Positions 23,671-35,479 of a DNA stretch of 52,427 nt are shown here, piece after piece. The translations under genes and the position numbers were made by a program. How positions within the stretch are numbered: the first letter of the stretch is position 1; each line of letters begins with the position of its first letter. The DNA comes from Welwitschia mirabilis (lineage: Eukaryota > Gnetophyta > Gnetopsida > Welwitschiales): positions 254,438,695 through 254,491,121 of the forward strand of contig JBOZIK010000001.1 of NCBI GenBank assembly GCA_051453625.1, given 5' to 3'. The notes under the pieces are model-generated. The model did no database searches. It had not been told where the DNA came from and saw nothing but the letters and a program-made list of their open reading frames with translations.

Positions 23671-25473
23671 ACTAAGTGTTTGTAACTAGATGGATGAAGA
23701 TTCCATAATATAGACATAATGTAAATGAATTAAGAATTGACTATTTCATTTCTCACCACTCAAAATTAGGGACACATATTTTTGTAAATAGACATCTTTA
23801 GAACCCATGCATTATTCCAACCTATAGACTAAGCATATTCTTGAGCTAGCTTACTTTTTCTTCTAATGTAGATGTGACTACTTCTAGTACCATGTGAATG
23901 CATGTAGTGATTTTATTTCTAAAATAAATTCTTTATGGAAAAATTATGTTTTACATGAATTAATTATAATAACTTTAAGAGTCTATGGAAGAGCTTATGG
24001 CTAATAACTAATTTTTGTGTTATAATTCATTTATATGTGTGTGTATGGATGTGTTTAGATGTGTGTGTGAAAATAAATTAGCATTCTAATACTTTAATGG
24101 TGTCACATGAATTTGTACAATACATACAAAACATGATTCTACAAATTGAAAATAAGTATGCAACAATTGTAATAAGTACTATTTTATATATCATTATAAT
24201 TTAATGAGAGAAGTATAAATTTTATGCTATTTTAGATTTTATATAATATAAAGTAGGTAAGAAATTATAAATAAGACAAATGCATATAGTTATTATCCCT
24301 TTAGAAAAGAGCTTGGAAATTATGCAAACAACATAAATGAAATAATAAGAATGAGCAAAGAGCTACATGTAATGGCATGAACACTTCAATGTTACATATG
24401 TCATCCATAATAGAGCTCCTTTAGTGTCATAAGGACTAATTCATAAGGATTCAAATAATCATGAACCTAAAACTATTAGGCCATTTTCACACAAGAGGCT
24501 ATTAAAGGATGCTAAGATTGTAAATATTTAAATCCTTAGTATCCTCTTAATATCTTTGTTAAAAAGGTATATAAAATATTATGTAATTTTTTCTTCATAA
24601 TTTACTTCTACTTTAGGAAAGAAAATTAAATCAGATAAATTTCAAATATATTATTAATTATCATCCACTATATTCTTATTTATTTTTCTTCCTTATGATT
24701 TTGTACATAGTGTTTTCAAGTATGTATGTTGTTATTGACTATTACTCATTATACAAGTACTTTTAGTCAATGTAAATATCTCATGTATATAGTTTACTAT
24801 AGAGAAAACTTTCTTTGTCTTTCCTTTTTTTAAAGATTTATATCATCCATAATTTCTTAAAAATTAAATTTTAGATTTATAAGATTAATTCCTTGCATTG
24901 TTTAGATGGATATACATTAATTTGCATTATTTTATAATATGTATTAACTACTAGACTTAATTTACACAAGCACCTAATTAATATAATACACCAATTTGAA
25001 TAAATTCAAATACATAATTGGTGATCTCCTATTTGAGTTATTTCATGTAAGCATTTCCTTTTAATTCCTTTTATGGTTTCAACTAGATAATATGTATAGA
25101 GAAAGTAATGGGGTAGATAGATGATTATGCATGAAAATGATAAGAATTTAGTGATGCCTCTTCATGTATGAAAAGGGTATGACGATGTATGTATTTGATG
25201 AGTGTTTGATAGTTTTGAAACATGAATTGACTACTTCTTGAATCAACATTTTTTATTTAAAATAAAAAAATCATAGTAAATTAGAAAACAAAGACACTAT
25301 TGACATGTATTCTATTAATGTAAAGGAGCCCATGAGGTACACTCAGATACAATGCTCACCCATAGTGATAAGCATGAACTACTATGAAGGGCTAAGATTG
25401 ATTAAGCTATCCATTCAAAGCAACATTAAAGAAAAGAAAAAGGCGATTTTTTCAAAGTTAAAAATATGATAGG
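23670..25473. other. AT-rich DNA, nothing recognised
   Basis: No gene, LTR or repeat unit identified. A short GT-rich run is present at about 24036-24070. The end of this stretch is the left flank of the Athila-like element and carries the probable target duplication ATAGG at 25469-25473. Confidence 0.4.
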
Positions 25474-25476
25474 CAT

Positions 25477-26695
25477 TGTGGTGTGAATTTATGCAATCCT
25501 TAAGTCCTTTATGCAAATTTATGAATCAAATAAGTTACAGAAAAATACACACTAGTATAGATAAGAGTTAACCCAAATGTTGTAATCCCAATGAAGGACT
25601 AGGCTTAGAGTTAGAGAATTGATTTTCAAACATATTTTTAATCTTTTATTTTTTAATAAATGAAAGTAAACAACAAAGTAAAATGTAATGCAAGGTGAAT
25701 GAAGATGAAATACAAGTGGAAGTGGAATGGATTCTATTGGATCCTAATTCTACTGTTACAAGAACTAGCTTTTCTATAATTCAAATCAATTAATAAGAGT
25801 ACTTTAGTTATTTCTAATAATTAGTAACTATGAGATCTAATAAATAGAATATGAAATAAAATAATAATGCAAATCTAAACTAACAGAATAAATCTTAACA
25901 AAGGTTTCCCTTATGTTCTAAATAAATTACAGAATTATCATTAGACTATAACCAACTTAAACCATAAAGGACATTAACAAAATTTAAGTAAAAGAGTATT
26001 TGAATTGATCATAGAACCTTTACATCAACTTACAATAATGTAGTAGCACCTCAATGAACAATACTTAGACTAACACTAAGGGAACTCCTCTCTGTAGCTA
26101 CTGGATGGATCTCTTATCCTTCAATCTTACATCACAAGAATATTGGATATAAAAGAAAAAAATAGAAGTGAAGAAAAGAAAGGGTATTTATAGTTTTTCA
26201 TTGAAGTTCTAGAAACTTTACCTTAGAAGTAAGATAAGAAACCCTAGTAGTCCAAATGAATCACATGACTTACAAAGATAATTATTTCTATCATAGAAAA
26301 CAGCTATCATCCTATCTATTGTGAGGATGATAGAGGGGATGACACTCTATGTCAAAAGGTACTCCATCAACTTTAGGCCCCACTATCAACTCCATAGCCT
26401 CTATCCATGTTAGCAGTGTTATCATCTTGTCTATTGTGGAAATAACTGAGGGGATGACAGGATTTTTTATCTTTAATCTTAATAATTAATTAATCTTATG
26501 CATGGTGCATCCTTCTTCAAAAGTATGTAATATCAGAATAAGCCTAAGAAGCTTCAAATATGCTAAGAATTACATGTTTTAATAATAATCCTATTAGTTC
26601 TCCATAATCATTAGTATTTCATCAAAACCTATATAAATGTCCTACAAAATCACTCAAAATACACCATAAAATTCCTACAAATTGGCATCGCAACA
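25477..26695 (-). mobile_element. 3' LTR of Athila-like element
   Basis: Read on the - strand it begins TGTTGCGATGCC at 26695, right after the polypurine tract, and ends ...TTCACACCACA. It aligns with 35943-37708. A perfect 9-bp-arm hairpin (CTATCATCC/GGATGATAG) lies at 26304-26333 and a weaker one at 26420-26458. Length is about 1219 bp. Confidence 0.8.
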
Positions 26696-26710
26696 TAGCC
26701 TTCTACTTAG
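26696..26710 (-). other. Polypurine tract, decayed
   Basis: On the - strand CTAAGTAGAAGGCTA directly precedes the LTR start. It matches in position the better preserved AAGTGAAGGGGGCTA at 6039-6025. Confidence 0.7.
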
Positions 26711-27940
26711 TCTTGTCAATACCTAACAAAGAGAGTGATCAACTATATTATGAGCCAATTTGATTAAGATAAAATATCATTTAGAAAAATGTAAATTAAG
26801 TTTAATTTAATCATGTAAGAATAGATATCAAAAACCAATTAATTGATACAAATACTTACCATAGAATGAATGAATGTCATACACAAACAAAATTCATAAA
26901 ATGTAACATTGATAGCTCAGAAAATGATAATGTATGTGCATAATACAAAATAGTAATAATGGACTAATGTGACAAGCTTAAGTAGTGTCAATCTTGAAAG
27001 AGTAATGCATTTAAGTTCATTAGTATAATCCATAAGGACAAAGAACAAGAGTAAATATAGCATTATTTTTAGATAATCGAAAACATAGCTATAACAAAAC
27101 GTTGTGAGAGTGATACTATACTTTTGCAAGATAAAGTACATAAGTTTTATTCAATTAATATAAAATCTAATCTAAATAGATCATCATTGATATGTAACAT
27201 GAAATATTAAAATATAATCCTTTTAAATTTAGAATTTATGCTCAAAATTATAGAAGTAAGCCCAAAAATATGTCATACCTCCTCTATATGAGAAGAAAGA
27301 TGTCTAGAATTACACTAAAGATAAAGGATAAGTATCACCCCATTTGTTTTAGGAAGAATAGACATGGGACAACAGTGATCAAAAAAGATATTTGGAGAGA
27401 AAAGATAAACCAAAAAATGCGAAAAGTAAGCGAACACATAAAAAAGAGTACAAAAAGGAGAAAGAAGGTAGAAAGTGATGAAATAACTTGAAAAGCATGC
27501 CCATGGTGGAGAGAGAATCATGGAGGAAAGTATGAAAATAGAAGAAAATGCACTAAGTAAAAGGAAGTAATGCTCAAAGACACTACAAATGTGTCTGAAC
27601 CCATGGAAAAAAGAAGAACTAAAACTCATTAGATCATGGGAACCTATCAAAAAAAGAATAACAATCCTCTATAGAAACTATAGAAACACATCAATAAGAA
27701 ACTAGGAAATAATTAGATCCATAATATTATGTTGAAAAAGTATGGAAAATAACTTTGAAAAATACAACAAAATAGATAAAGAAAAATAAAATAAAAATGG
27801 ATAACTAGAAACATAAATAATATTACTTACTTATCCTAAATTCTAACCTAATAAGTTCCCTTGAAAACAATCATAAAATCACTTAATGAAAGATGCATGA
27901 TAGTATATAAAAACTTATAAAGTACCACTTAATTAGGCAA
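26711..27940 (-). mobile_element. 3' non-coding internal region of Athila-like element
   Basis: AT-rich DNA between the polypurine tract and the duplicated block. Open runs occur on both strands near 27270-27650 (73 codons +, 111 codons -). They are Lys/Arg-rich or Phe/Ser-rich mirror readings of the same A-rich sequence, and I see no family. In Athila elements an env-like frame can occupy this interval. I found no evidence for one here. Confidence 0.45.
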
Positions 27941-29063
27941 TGATTATGACAATGTTAAGTATGTATAAAATTTTCAAATAATTAATGATAAAATAAAAAC
28001 ATATTAAAATAGGAAATTATAAGCTACCATATTAAAACAACACTAAAATCCAAAAAATGGAGTGATCATATGAAAGTACTATAAAAAAATAAATAAAATA
28101 AGTATAAAAAATAAGCAATGCCTTTGATAACATGAGGGACATCACTAATGTCATAGACTTGAAGTACATTTTTTTATATCATGATGAGGGGAGTGCAACC
28201 ACTGTTAGAGGAGTAAGGACCTACACAACATGGCCAACCGACCCCCTAGTGGAGTTTCCACAACTACCATATTACACTGCTAAAGGCCCCTCTTGAGAAT
28301 AGTTTCCCCAATGCACTTATGATAGAACATCATGAGGGCCATGTTTTAAGAAATAACATGAAAGGGTATGGCCTGAATTATGATTTTTTTCTTTCTTTCT
28401 CTTTCTTTTCTTTTCTTTTTCTTTTTTGTACATAAATTCCACATGACCAATTACTCATAAGGATGAATATGAAGTAATGAGATAAATAACAAGGAAAAAC
28501 ATGCTTAAACAACTGATTACTCACACCATCAAAGGAAAATAAAAGAATCAAGACATCTTCCTTCAAAAATGAAGTTCATAGACATATGAATGTCTAAAAA
28601 CTAGGTGAAGCCAATCTTATCATTAAAAATGCTTGAGTAAAATATTTAGGAATCATGATAACTTCATAAAAAAAAAAATTAGTCAAGTTAAAGATGTACA
28701 GGTTATAACATGATGTTGACCAAAGGATTGAGTTAAGAAAGAATCTAGATAATGGAAAAAGGAAGGTCCTTCTTTTGAAGAGGGGCTTCCAAAATAAGTG
28801 CTTCTATCATGTTCAAGGTTTCATCAGAAAATGACTTGTAGAGGTTTAAGCTTTATCCATTAACTTTCTGGATTTCTTTAGTATTTAAAAATATCAACTG
28901 AGTGATTTGAGTGTACTTTCTCAATAAGATATGAGCCTAACCATTTACAAGTTAACTTGTTGTGTAGGAGATGTACTCAGGTGTTATACAATAGGACAAA
29001 TTAACCAAGTTTAAACTATTTATGAATAAGCTTTTTATCATGTTGAAACTTGGCTTGAGTCTT
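27940..29063 (-). repeat. Tandem duplication copy A (pol tail plus 3' block)
   Basis: Parallel to 29164-30290 with a period of about 1212 bp ('atgatgaggggagtg' at 28181 and 29393). It contains the conserved 3' block (28130-28350), a C/T tract (28381-28426), and a second, more decayed integrase tail on the - strand at about 28830-28950 (IKLKPLQ, cf. QRLKLY). Followed by an assembly gap. Confidence 0.7.
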
Positions 29064-29163
29064 NNNNNNNNNNNNNNNNNNNNNNNNNNNNNNNNNNNNN
29101 NNNNNNNNNNNNNNNNNNNNNNNNNNNNNNNNNNNNNNNNNNNNNNNNNNNNNNNNNNNNNNN
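29064..29163. other. Assembly gap (100 N)
   Basis: A run of 100 N exactly at the junction between the two copies of the tandem duplication, where assemblers commonly fail. Confidence 0.99.
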
Positions 29164-30290
29164 TGTCAAGTATGTCTAATGTTATCAAACAATAAATGAT
29201 AAGATAAAAGCTTCTTAAAACAAGAATGTATAAGCTACCCTATCAAAATAATACTATAATCTACAAAGTACAGTGATCATGTAAAAGCACTAAAAATAAA
29301 TAAATAAAAATAAGTTTAGAAAATAAGCAATACCTCTGATGACACAAGGAATACCACTAATCTCATAGCCTTAAAATGCAATTTATTAGATCATGATGAG
29401 GGGAGTGCAACCACTATCAGAGGAGTAAGGACTCACACAGCATGGCCAATTAATCCCCGAGTGGAATTCCCACCGCTACCATATCACACTGCCAAAGGCC
29501 CTTCTCAGGAATATTTTTCCTGGTGCGCTTGTGTTAGGACATCATGATGGCCATATTTTTGAGAGAAAATCTAGAAGAGCATGGTCTTTATTCTTCCTCC
29601 CCCCCCTCCTCCCCCCTCCTCTCTCTCACACATATTTTTTTTTGAAGTAACATTCCACATGACCAAGTACTTATAAGGATGAAAGCAAAGTAATAAGATG
29701 AGTAACAAAGTAATAACATGTAAAAATAATTAATTACTCACACCATTAAAAGAGAACCAAAAAAATAAGGCATCTTTCTTAAAAATGAAGTTCATAGACA
29801 TACAAATGTCTGAATATTGGATAAAGTTAATTTTATTATCTAAATACTTAAGTAAAATATCACTAATCATAAAAACTTTATAAGTAAATACATATGCTAA
29901 GTTAAAAATATTTAAGTGATATTATGATGTTTACCCAAGGAATGAGTTAAAAAGGAATTTAGACAATGGCAAAAGAAAGATCCTCCTCATTGAAAGGGGC
30001 TTTCAAAGCAAGTGCTTTTATCATGTTCAAGATTTTACTAGAAGATAATTCATAAAGTTTTAACCTTTGTCCATTAACCTTTTGAATCTCTCTAGTGTAT
30101 AGATTAGAGATTTTAACTGAGCCATTTGAATGTAATTGTTTTATAAGATAAGGACCCAATCATTTAGAAGTTAACTCATTGTGTAAAAGGTGTACTTAGG
30201 TGTTATATAGAAGAACAAGTTTACCAAGTTCAAACTACTTATGAATAATCTTTTTATCATGTCTAAAATTGGCTTGAGCTTTATGAATGA
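29164..30290 (-). repeat. Tandem duplication copy B (pol tail plus 3' block)
   Basis: The copy contiguous with the rest of pol. It holds the conserved 3' block (29340-29560), a G-rich homopurine tract on the sense strand (29588-29627), and the intact-looking integrase tail frame at 29959-30159. Confidence 0.7.
29588..29627 (-). other. G-rich homopurine tract, quadruplex/triplex-prone
   Basis: The + strand is purely C/T except at the edges, with runs of C8 and C6. The - strand (element sense) therefore carries runs of six to eight G separated by AGG/AGGA. It replaces the T/C-rich tract of the sister copies at the same place. Confidence 0.55.
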
Positions 30291-31150
30291 GTTGATGATG
30301 TAAAGAATGAATAGGTTTTTCTTCTAAATGGTCAAGTTGGGCTAATGAAGTTCTAAGATTTTCATCTAAGTTTACAAGGTTAAGTTGATGGATGAATCGA
30401 TAAGAGTTATAGCAAACATTAACTCACAAAATGCAAACTTTTCCATACACAAGATCATATGGTGAGAAATCTAGGGAGTTATGCTAAGTAGTATGATAAG
30501 CCTAAAGAACATCATTAAGTTTAAAGTACCATGTTTTCCTATTGATAGCGACTAATTTCTAGAGCATCTTTTTAATTTCTCTATTTGCATTTTCAGCTTG
30601 GCCACTAGTTTTATGGTAATAAGTATATGCAATTCTATGTTCAATACCAATGGATAAAAGAAGTTTTCAAAAAAGGTACTTAATGAAATGAGTTTCCTGA
30701 TTGCTAATGATAATTCATGAAAAACTAGAATGTTGAAAGATATGAGTTTAAACAAATTTGCAAATGGTTCGAACATCATTTTTGGTAGTAGAAGTAGCTT
30801 CTACTCAATTAATAACATAATTAATAGCTACAAGGATATAATTTTTATTATGAAAAGATGGTGTAATAGTGCCTACAAAGTCAATCCCCTAACAATCAAA
30901 AGGTTCACATTAAAGAATAGGTCTAAGGTTCATATCGTGAGAACAAATTAGGCTACTATAACATTTACATGCATTACATCTTCTAGCAAAGTCATATGAA
31001 TCCTAAAAAAGAGTAGACTAATAAAACTAAAGTGAAGAATGTTCATAGTGGTCTTTTAACCACTATAGTATCCCCTACATATTCCACCATGGTAAAGTTT
31101 TAGGATTTCTAAGATTTCCCACTTAGATACATACTTACGCATGATTTAAT
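29959..31150 (-). pseudogene. Integrase of Athila-like element (degenerate)
   Basis: On the - strand, across frames: a zinc-finger remnant (DSYDFARRCNACKCYSSL, about 30960-31010), then GIDFVGTITPSF with the first catalytic Asp, an IIISNQETHF segment (about 30690-30715) where the canonical IISDxGTHF Asp is Asn (codon 30700-30702), and SGQAENANREIKKM with the catalytic Glu. These are followed by VAINRKTWYFKLNDVL and FSPYDLVYGK. The tail has a GPY/F-like LGPYLIKQLHSNGSVKI and KVNGQRLKLY (open frame 29959-30159). The enzyme would insert the cDNA into the genome. It is dead because of stops and the Asp-to-Asn change. Confidence 0.85.
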
Positions 31151-31389
31151 CTTTGCAACGTCTATAAAGATGGGCTTATTTCACTCATAGTTAATGATTG
31201 TATAGAGAAAATATTTGTATTGGTTATGATTCCAATGCTAAGAAGTTTTCATAATGATAAGGTAGTTCACAATATCAGCATACTAAGAAGTGAGATGAGT
31301 AGAGAGGTTTTATAAAGTTGCTTAATTGCAAAGAGTTATTCATCTAGAAATGAGTCATTTATGGGGAGTTCATTATGAGAGTAAGAAAG

Positions 31390-31760
31390 TAGAGATGGAT
31401 GATTGATAACACTGTTATGTTTTCTAGCCTTATCAATGATGGTGAGATTGAATTCTTACATGAAAAGCATGCACCTAATAATTCTAGCACTAGAGTCTTT
31501 TTTAATCATAAGATAGTAGATGTCTACATGATCTATGTAAACATTAATGTAAAAGCCAAAAAGATAATGTCAAAGATGATCTAGGCAAAAGATAATGGCA
31601 AGCATTTCTCTCTTAGTAGTAGTGTAGTTAAATTGGTCTTGGGACAAAGATTTACTAAGATAAGATATAACTATAAAACTGTTTTCATACTTTTAGCTAA
31701 GAACCCCATCCACAGCAATATTTCCTACATCACACATAATGTTAAAATTCTTACTTTAAT
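31390..31760 (-). pseudogene. RNase H of Athila-like element (degenerate)
   Basis: The - strand frame reads NFNIMCDVGNIAVDGVLS, YENSFIVISYLSKSL, TTKREMLAIIFCLDHL, INVYIDHVDIYYLMIKKD and MLFM-EFNLTIIDKARK. These correspond in order to the MCDASDYAVGAVL, HAIYYASRTL, TTEKELLAIVFAFEKF, VYTDHAAIKYLLTKKD and LLLQEFDLEIRDKKG motifs of plant Athila RNase H. Contiguous with RT above it. Several in-frame stops. Confidence 0.85.
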
Positions 31761-32640
31761 TGGGACCCTTGATAATATGTTTAGAGGAAATGTTTTCTTT
31801 AAGATAATTGAATTCAAGTTGACATAACTTATTCCAATCAAATTTAGCATCTTTTTCAAGTAAGGAGTGAAAAGGTTTATAAATTCTAGCATAATCATGA
31901 ATAAAACTTAGATAGAAACCAGCATAACCAAGAAAAAATCTAACTTTCTTGACCTTAGATGGAAGGCTAAGATTTTTAATGAAATTAAATTTTATAGGGT
32001 CTATTCTAATTTCTTCCTTTGAAATGTAATGTCCTAAAATAATTTCATGATTGACAAGGAGAAAAATCTTTTTCCAACTCAAATGTAAGATACTCTCTAT
32101 ACATTGATCTAGGAATCTCTCTCATCTTTTGATTGTTTATTCAAAAGTATCACCAAATATGGAGAAGTAATCCATAAATATTTTGATAGAATCTTCTATT
32201 ATGTTAAAAAATATTCCCATCATAGCTCATTGGAAGGTTATAGTGGAATTCCAAAGTCTAAAGGGCATTCTTCTAAAAGTAAAGGTTCCAAAGGGTAAGG
32301 CGAAAGTTATTTTAAATTGGTCTTCACTTACTATACAAATTTGATTATAGCCACTATACCCATTAAAAAAATAGTAGTAGGCATGATCTTGAATTTTATT
32401 AAGTACTTAATCAATAAAGGGTAAAGAACAATGATCCTTTTTAGGACCTCATTAATTTTTCTAAAATCTATGCGCATTCTCCATTTTCCCTCCTTCTTTG
32501 GAACTACTATTAAAGGACTAATCCATTCACTATCGAATATGGCATATATGATTCTAGCATTTATAAGTTTACTGATTTTATCTTTAATGATTGTTTAAGG
32601 GGTGGGTTGAGCCTTGTTTATGGTTTTCTAACAATTTTAG
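31756..32640 (-). pseudogene. Reverse transcriptase of Athila-like element (degenerate)
   Basis: On the - strand, in order: EWISPLIVVPKKEGKWRMRI, DFRKINE, FFNGYSGYNQICIVSEDQF, KITFALPFGTFTFRRMPF, MMGIFFNIIEDSIKIFMDYF and SIFGDTFE, then a 108-codon open frame (31756-32082) with ILGHYISKEEIRIDPIKFN, FLGYAGFYLSFIHDYARIY and LLEKDAKFDWNKLC. This is the plant Athila/Tat RT order. The active site FMDD has become FMDY (32167-32178), losing one metal-binding Asp. Stops occur before the open frame. Confidence 0.9.
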
Positions 32641-33180
32641 TGTTATCTTCAAGGTAAAACTTGTGTTAAACTATGGAAAGAGAAATGGCAGCTAATTCTT
32701 TATGTGTCCAGGAAAAGAAATTTTCTTTTGAAGCTAAGAGTTAGATCAAGTTTGATTCTTGTTGATAAGTAAGAAGGTTACTGATTATCTAGGGTTTCAT
32801 ATGATTATTAAATAGGAAAATGTATTTTAGACCTTAAGGTAATTTTTTAAGTCAAGGCTAAGATTTTTAGCTTTCTTCCTATCTATCATGAGGATGACAG
32901 ACATGGGATGACACCCTATAAAAAGTTTTTCAATTGAGTAAATATGTTAATTTTTTTTCCAAGTTAGTGTGTTCTTCCTTCTTAGACTTAAAACAATGTG
33001 TTTTAGTGGGATTATTATATAAATTTGATTTATGTAACATGATTAATATCTCCTTAATTGGTCAATATTATATAAATAAGTTTGGTTTCAATTCATCTTC
33101 TAAGTTAAACCCATTTCCTGTGTCCTTTTCAGCAGCATCAAAGACTCAAATAGTAAACTATTTATTACTATAATAACATC
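32640..33180 (-). other. Protease-RT linker of Athila-like element
   Basis: Stop-dense DNA between the protease and RT homologies. It includes a 'ctatcatgaggatgacag' motif (about 32879-32897) resembling the LTR/leader hairpins. No domain recognised. An open + strand frame (32934-33173) is a mirror reading. Confidence 0.4.
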
Positions 33181-33660
33181 CCATCATCTCAAATTATGTG
33201 TTAATGATACAATGGGTAGTTACATAAAAGTATCTTTCTAATATAAGTGGATAACCTCCATTATGTTCTATCTCAATGATGACAACATCTATGGATAAAA
33301 AGCTTTCTTAATTTGGATGATAATGTCCTTAATAATTCCTAATTTTTGCTTGATTAAGATGTCAACCAATTCTAAGATAATTCATGTAGGTTCTATTCTG
33401 TTTTCCAATCCAAGTCTCTTACATATGTGGAGAGGAATGATGTTTACACTTTCTCCTATGTTAATTAAATCTTTTAAAATTCTTTTATTTCCTTCTAAGG
33501 TAATACTTACAATTGCAGCTCCAGGATCTTTGAATTTAGGACACTTTTTCGTGACTAAGTTTGAAAGACATTGAGTAAGAAAGACTTTTCTAGAAATGAT
33601 ACATTTCTTTTTTTATCTCACTAAGTTCTTCCACAACTTAGAATATTTCAGATTTTCTTT
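33180..33660 (-). pseudogene. Aspartic protease of Athila-like element (degenerate)
   Basis: The - strand reads CPKFKDPGAAIVSITLEGNK, RILKDLINIGESVNIIPLHI, CKRLGLENRIEPT and LGIIKDIIIQIKKAFYP. These match KDPGSPTISCTIG, LLDLGASVNLLPYSVYEQLG and RGIIEDVLVQVDKFYYP of plant gypsy proteases. The catalytic D-(L/T/S)-G-A is N-I-G-E, with Asp replaced by Asn at 33460-33462. The protein would process the Gag-Pol precursor. Confidence 0.8.
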
Positions 33661-35470
33661 CAAGAGTTTCCATAAAGGTAACTTGATGTTTACCTCTTGT
33701 ATTAAATTTTTTATGTGTTTATTAAAGGTAGGATTTTCATTTAATTGATCAAGCTAAGGATTGGATGGTTTCTTTCCTTTGTTTTCTTATGAGGAATTTT
33801 TAGTGGAGGTTTTAGTAGGTGATATTAATGGAAAGTTGTATGAATCCAAAATTTCGACATCATCCTCTTCATTCATTTCATTATTTTTAGAAGTTGAAAC
33901 TACATAGATAGGAGGTATTATATCATTTCCACTTCAGGTTACTACTTCCAAATCTTTCTTAACTTTATTTAGATTAGGTAAAGATTGAGATGAAAGAGAC
34001 CCTTATGGTTTTTGATTGAAAAGAATTGTTTGTTGGAGTACATTCACTAATTTATTAATGTTGCTATTAGTTTTTTTCTTACACTTTTCTCATTTCTTGT
34101 ATAGATTCTCTAAGTGGATCATTCTGATTTTGTTAGAAGTTAAAGTTATTTTATTGGATGTTTGAATTTTTGAATCTATTTCAAAAGGTTTTCATTATGA
34201 TTATCCACCTAATATTTGTTGAAATTATAGTTGATTTTTAAAGTTAGGTGTTCTTTGGTTAAATGCATAAACTTCCTCAAACATCCTTTATTTATAAGTT
34301 AGCAAAAAGGGGCACTCTTTAGTTGGATGAGAGTTATCTTTATAAATTTTAAAAATTGAAATTGAGTTTTCATTCTTTACTACTTTTGCATCAACTATTA
34401 TTTGTGTATACTTCTCTAAAGTGATAGTAAAATATTTTATCAAGTTGATTGAATTATCTCTTTTTTCTTCCGTATCATGTTTAACTTCCTTTAAATTTTT
34501 TAAGATTTAACCTATAGTTCAATTTTCCTTAGTGGGCTTAGATCATGATTGACTTATTTCTATAAGGTTTTCCAATACACTCCATACTTCTTCTAGACTA
34601 NNNNNNNNNNNNNNNNNNNNNNNNNNNNNNCTACAGGTTTTTTAGTTTGAGCATTTAATCCACTATAGAAATAATCGACTAGCTCTTTCTTACAAAATTC
34701 ATCAATAGGGTAGAATGACTAGCTATAATAGAACATTAATAAGCTATTAAATAATTCTCATGAAATTGTTGTTGAAAGTTGGTCACTTTGTTTCTTCTTT
34801 TTATTATGGAACTTTCACTCAAAAATTATTTGATAAACACTTCATGCACTTGACTCCAAGACTTAAGACTTTTATGTGAAATGGTTTTAAGCCAAAATTT
34901 TACCATTTCTCTAAGTGTAACTAGAAAGATAATCATGTAGGTATGGTCACTAATATGTTTATTTCCATTTTCAAAGGTAAGTATAAGTTGTTCAATGTCA
35001 TCCAAATGTTGAAAAGAGTCTTTTTTAGGTTACCCTAAAAAAGTTGGATAAGCACTTAAAATTCATAACTCTACATCATCACTACGAGGTAAATCAAATG
35101 GATTTTTTATTTTACATTTTTTATGATTAATTAGATCTCTAAGAATAATGTTTGCATTTGAAGTGAAAGTTTCTATTATGATTGGGATATTAGATGAAGC
35201 AACTTGCTTTTGTTTTTATGATGATTTTAATACATTCGATATATTTAGAGAAGAAATGACATGATCTACTTCTATACTATAATTTTCTTTTGTAAAATCT
35301 TATTTTAAAACAATTAAAGTAGAAAAATCTTCTTCTTCAATTCTTAAAAGTTATGTACCTAGGGTGTGCATACCTAAATTTTGCTCGTAGTCAAATAATC
35401 CTTCTCTAATGTTTTCTTCAATCAGGTTCCACTCTCTCTAATATTTTGTCTTTCTATCAGAATTCATCAT
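33660..35470 (-). pseudogene. Gag of Athila-like element (degenerate, 30-N gap)
   Basis: On the - strand it starts at ATGATGAATTC (35470-35460), then TKY, EEDFSTLI, NANIILRDLINHKKCK, NPFDLPRSDDVEL, PKKDSFQHLDDIEQLILTFE, YMIIFLVTLREMVKFWLKTI and SLKSWSQVHEVFIK, with a degraded YSGLNAQTKK-like stretch at the gap edge. After the gap (34601-34630) there is a zinc-knuckle-like DNSHPTKECPF (about 34300-34335), an acidic linker (MNEEDDVEILDSYNFPL, about 33860) and a protease-proximal NKHIKNLIQEVNIKLP. This is the capsid/nucleocapsid precursor. Multiple stops and frameshifts. Confidence 0.8.
34601..34630. other. Assembly gap (30 N) inside gag
   Basis: A run of 30 N interrupting the gag pseudogene. 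Flanking gag homology continues in the right order. Confidence 0.99.
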
Positions 35471-35479
35471 ATCCCTACA

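Noticed and set aside
26680-26700. 'TGGCATCGCAACA' read as a + strand primer site, which would put the Athila-like elements on the + strand
   Set aside because: The bases are the LTR start (TGTTGCGATGCC) on the - strand. The true primer sites are at 35922-35939 and 11516-11533, and gag-pol all read on the - strand.
27270-27650. Overlapping + (73 codons) and - (111 codons) frames
   Set aside because: Low-complexity readings of A-rich DNA; no domain, and no counterpart in the sister element.
27940-30290. Two separate Athila elements instead of a duplication
   Set aside because: Both copies are in the same orientation with no LTR or polypurine tract between them, and the order continues smoothly into integrase.
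30730-30951. 73-codon + strand frame and the 75-codon - strand frame at 30552-30779
   Set aside because: Both lie over the integrase; the conserved motifs are in another - strand frame.
33317-33574. 85-codon + strand frame
   Set aside because: Mirror of the protease reading on the - strand, which shows clear family motifs.
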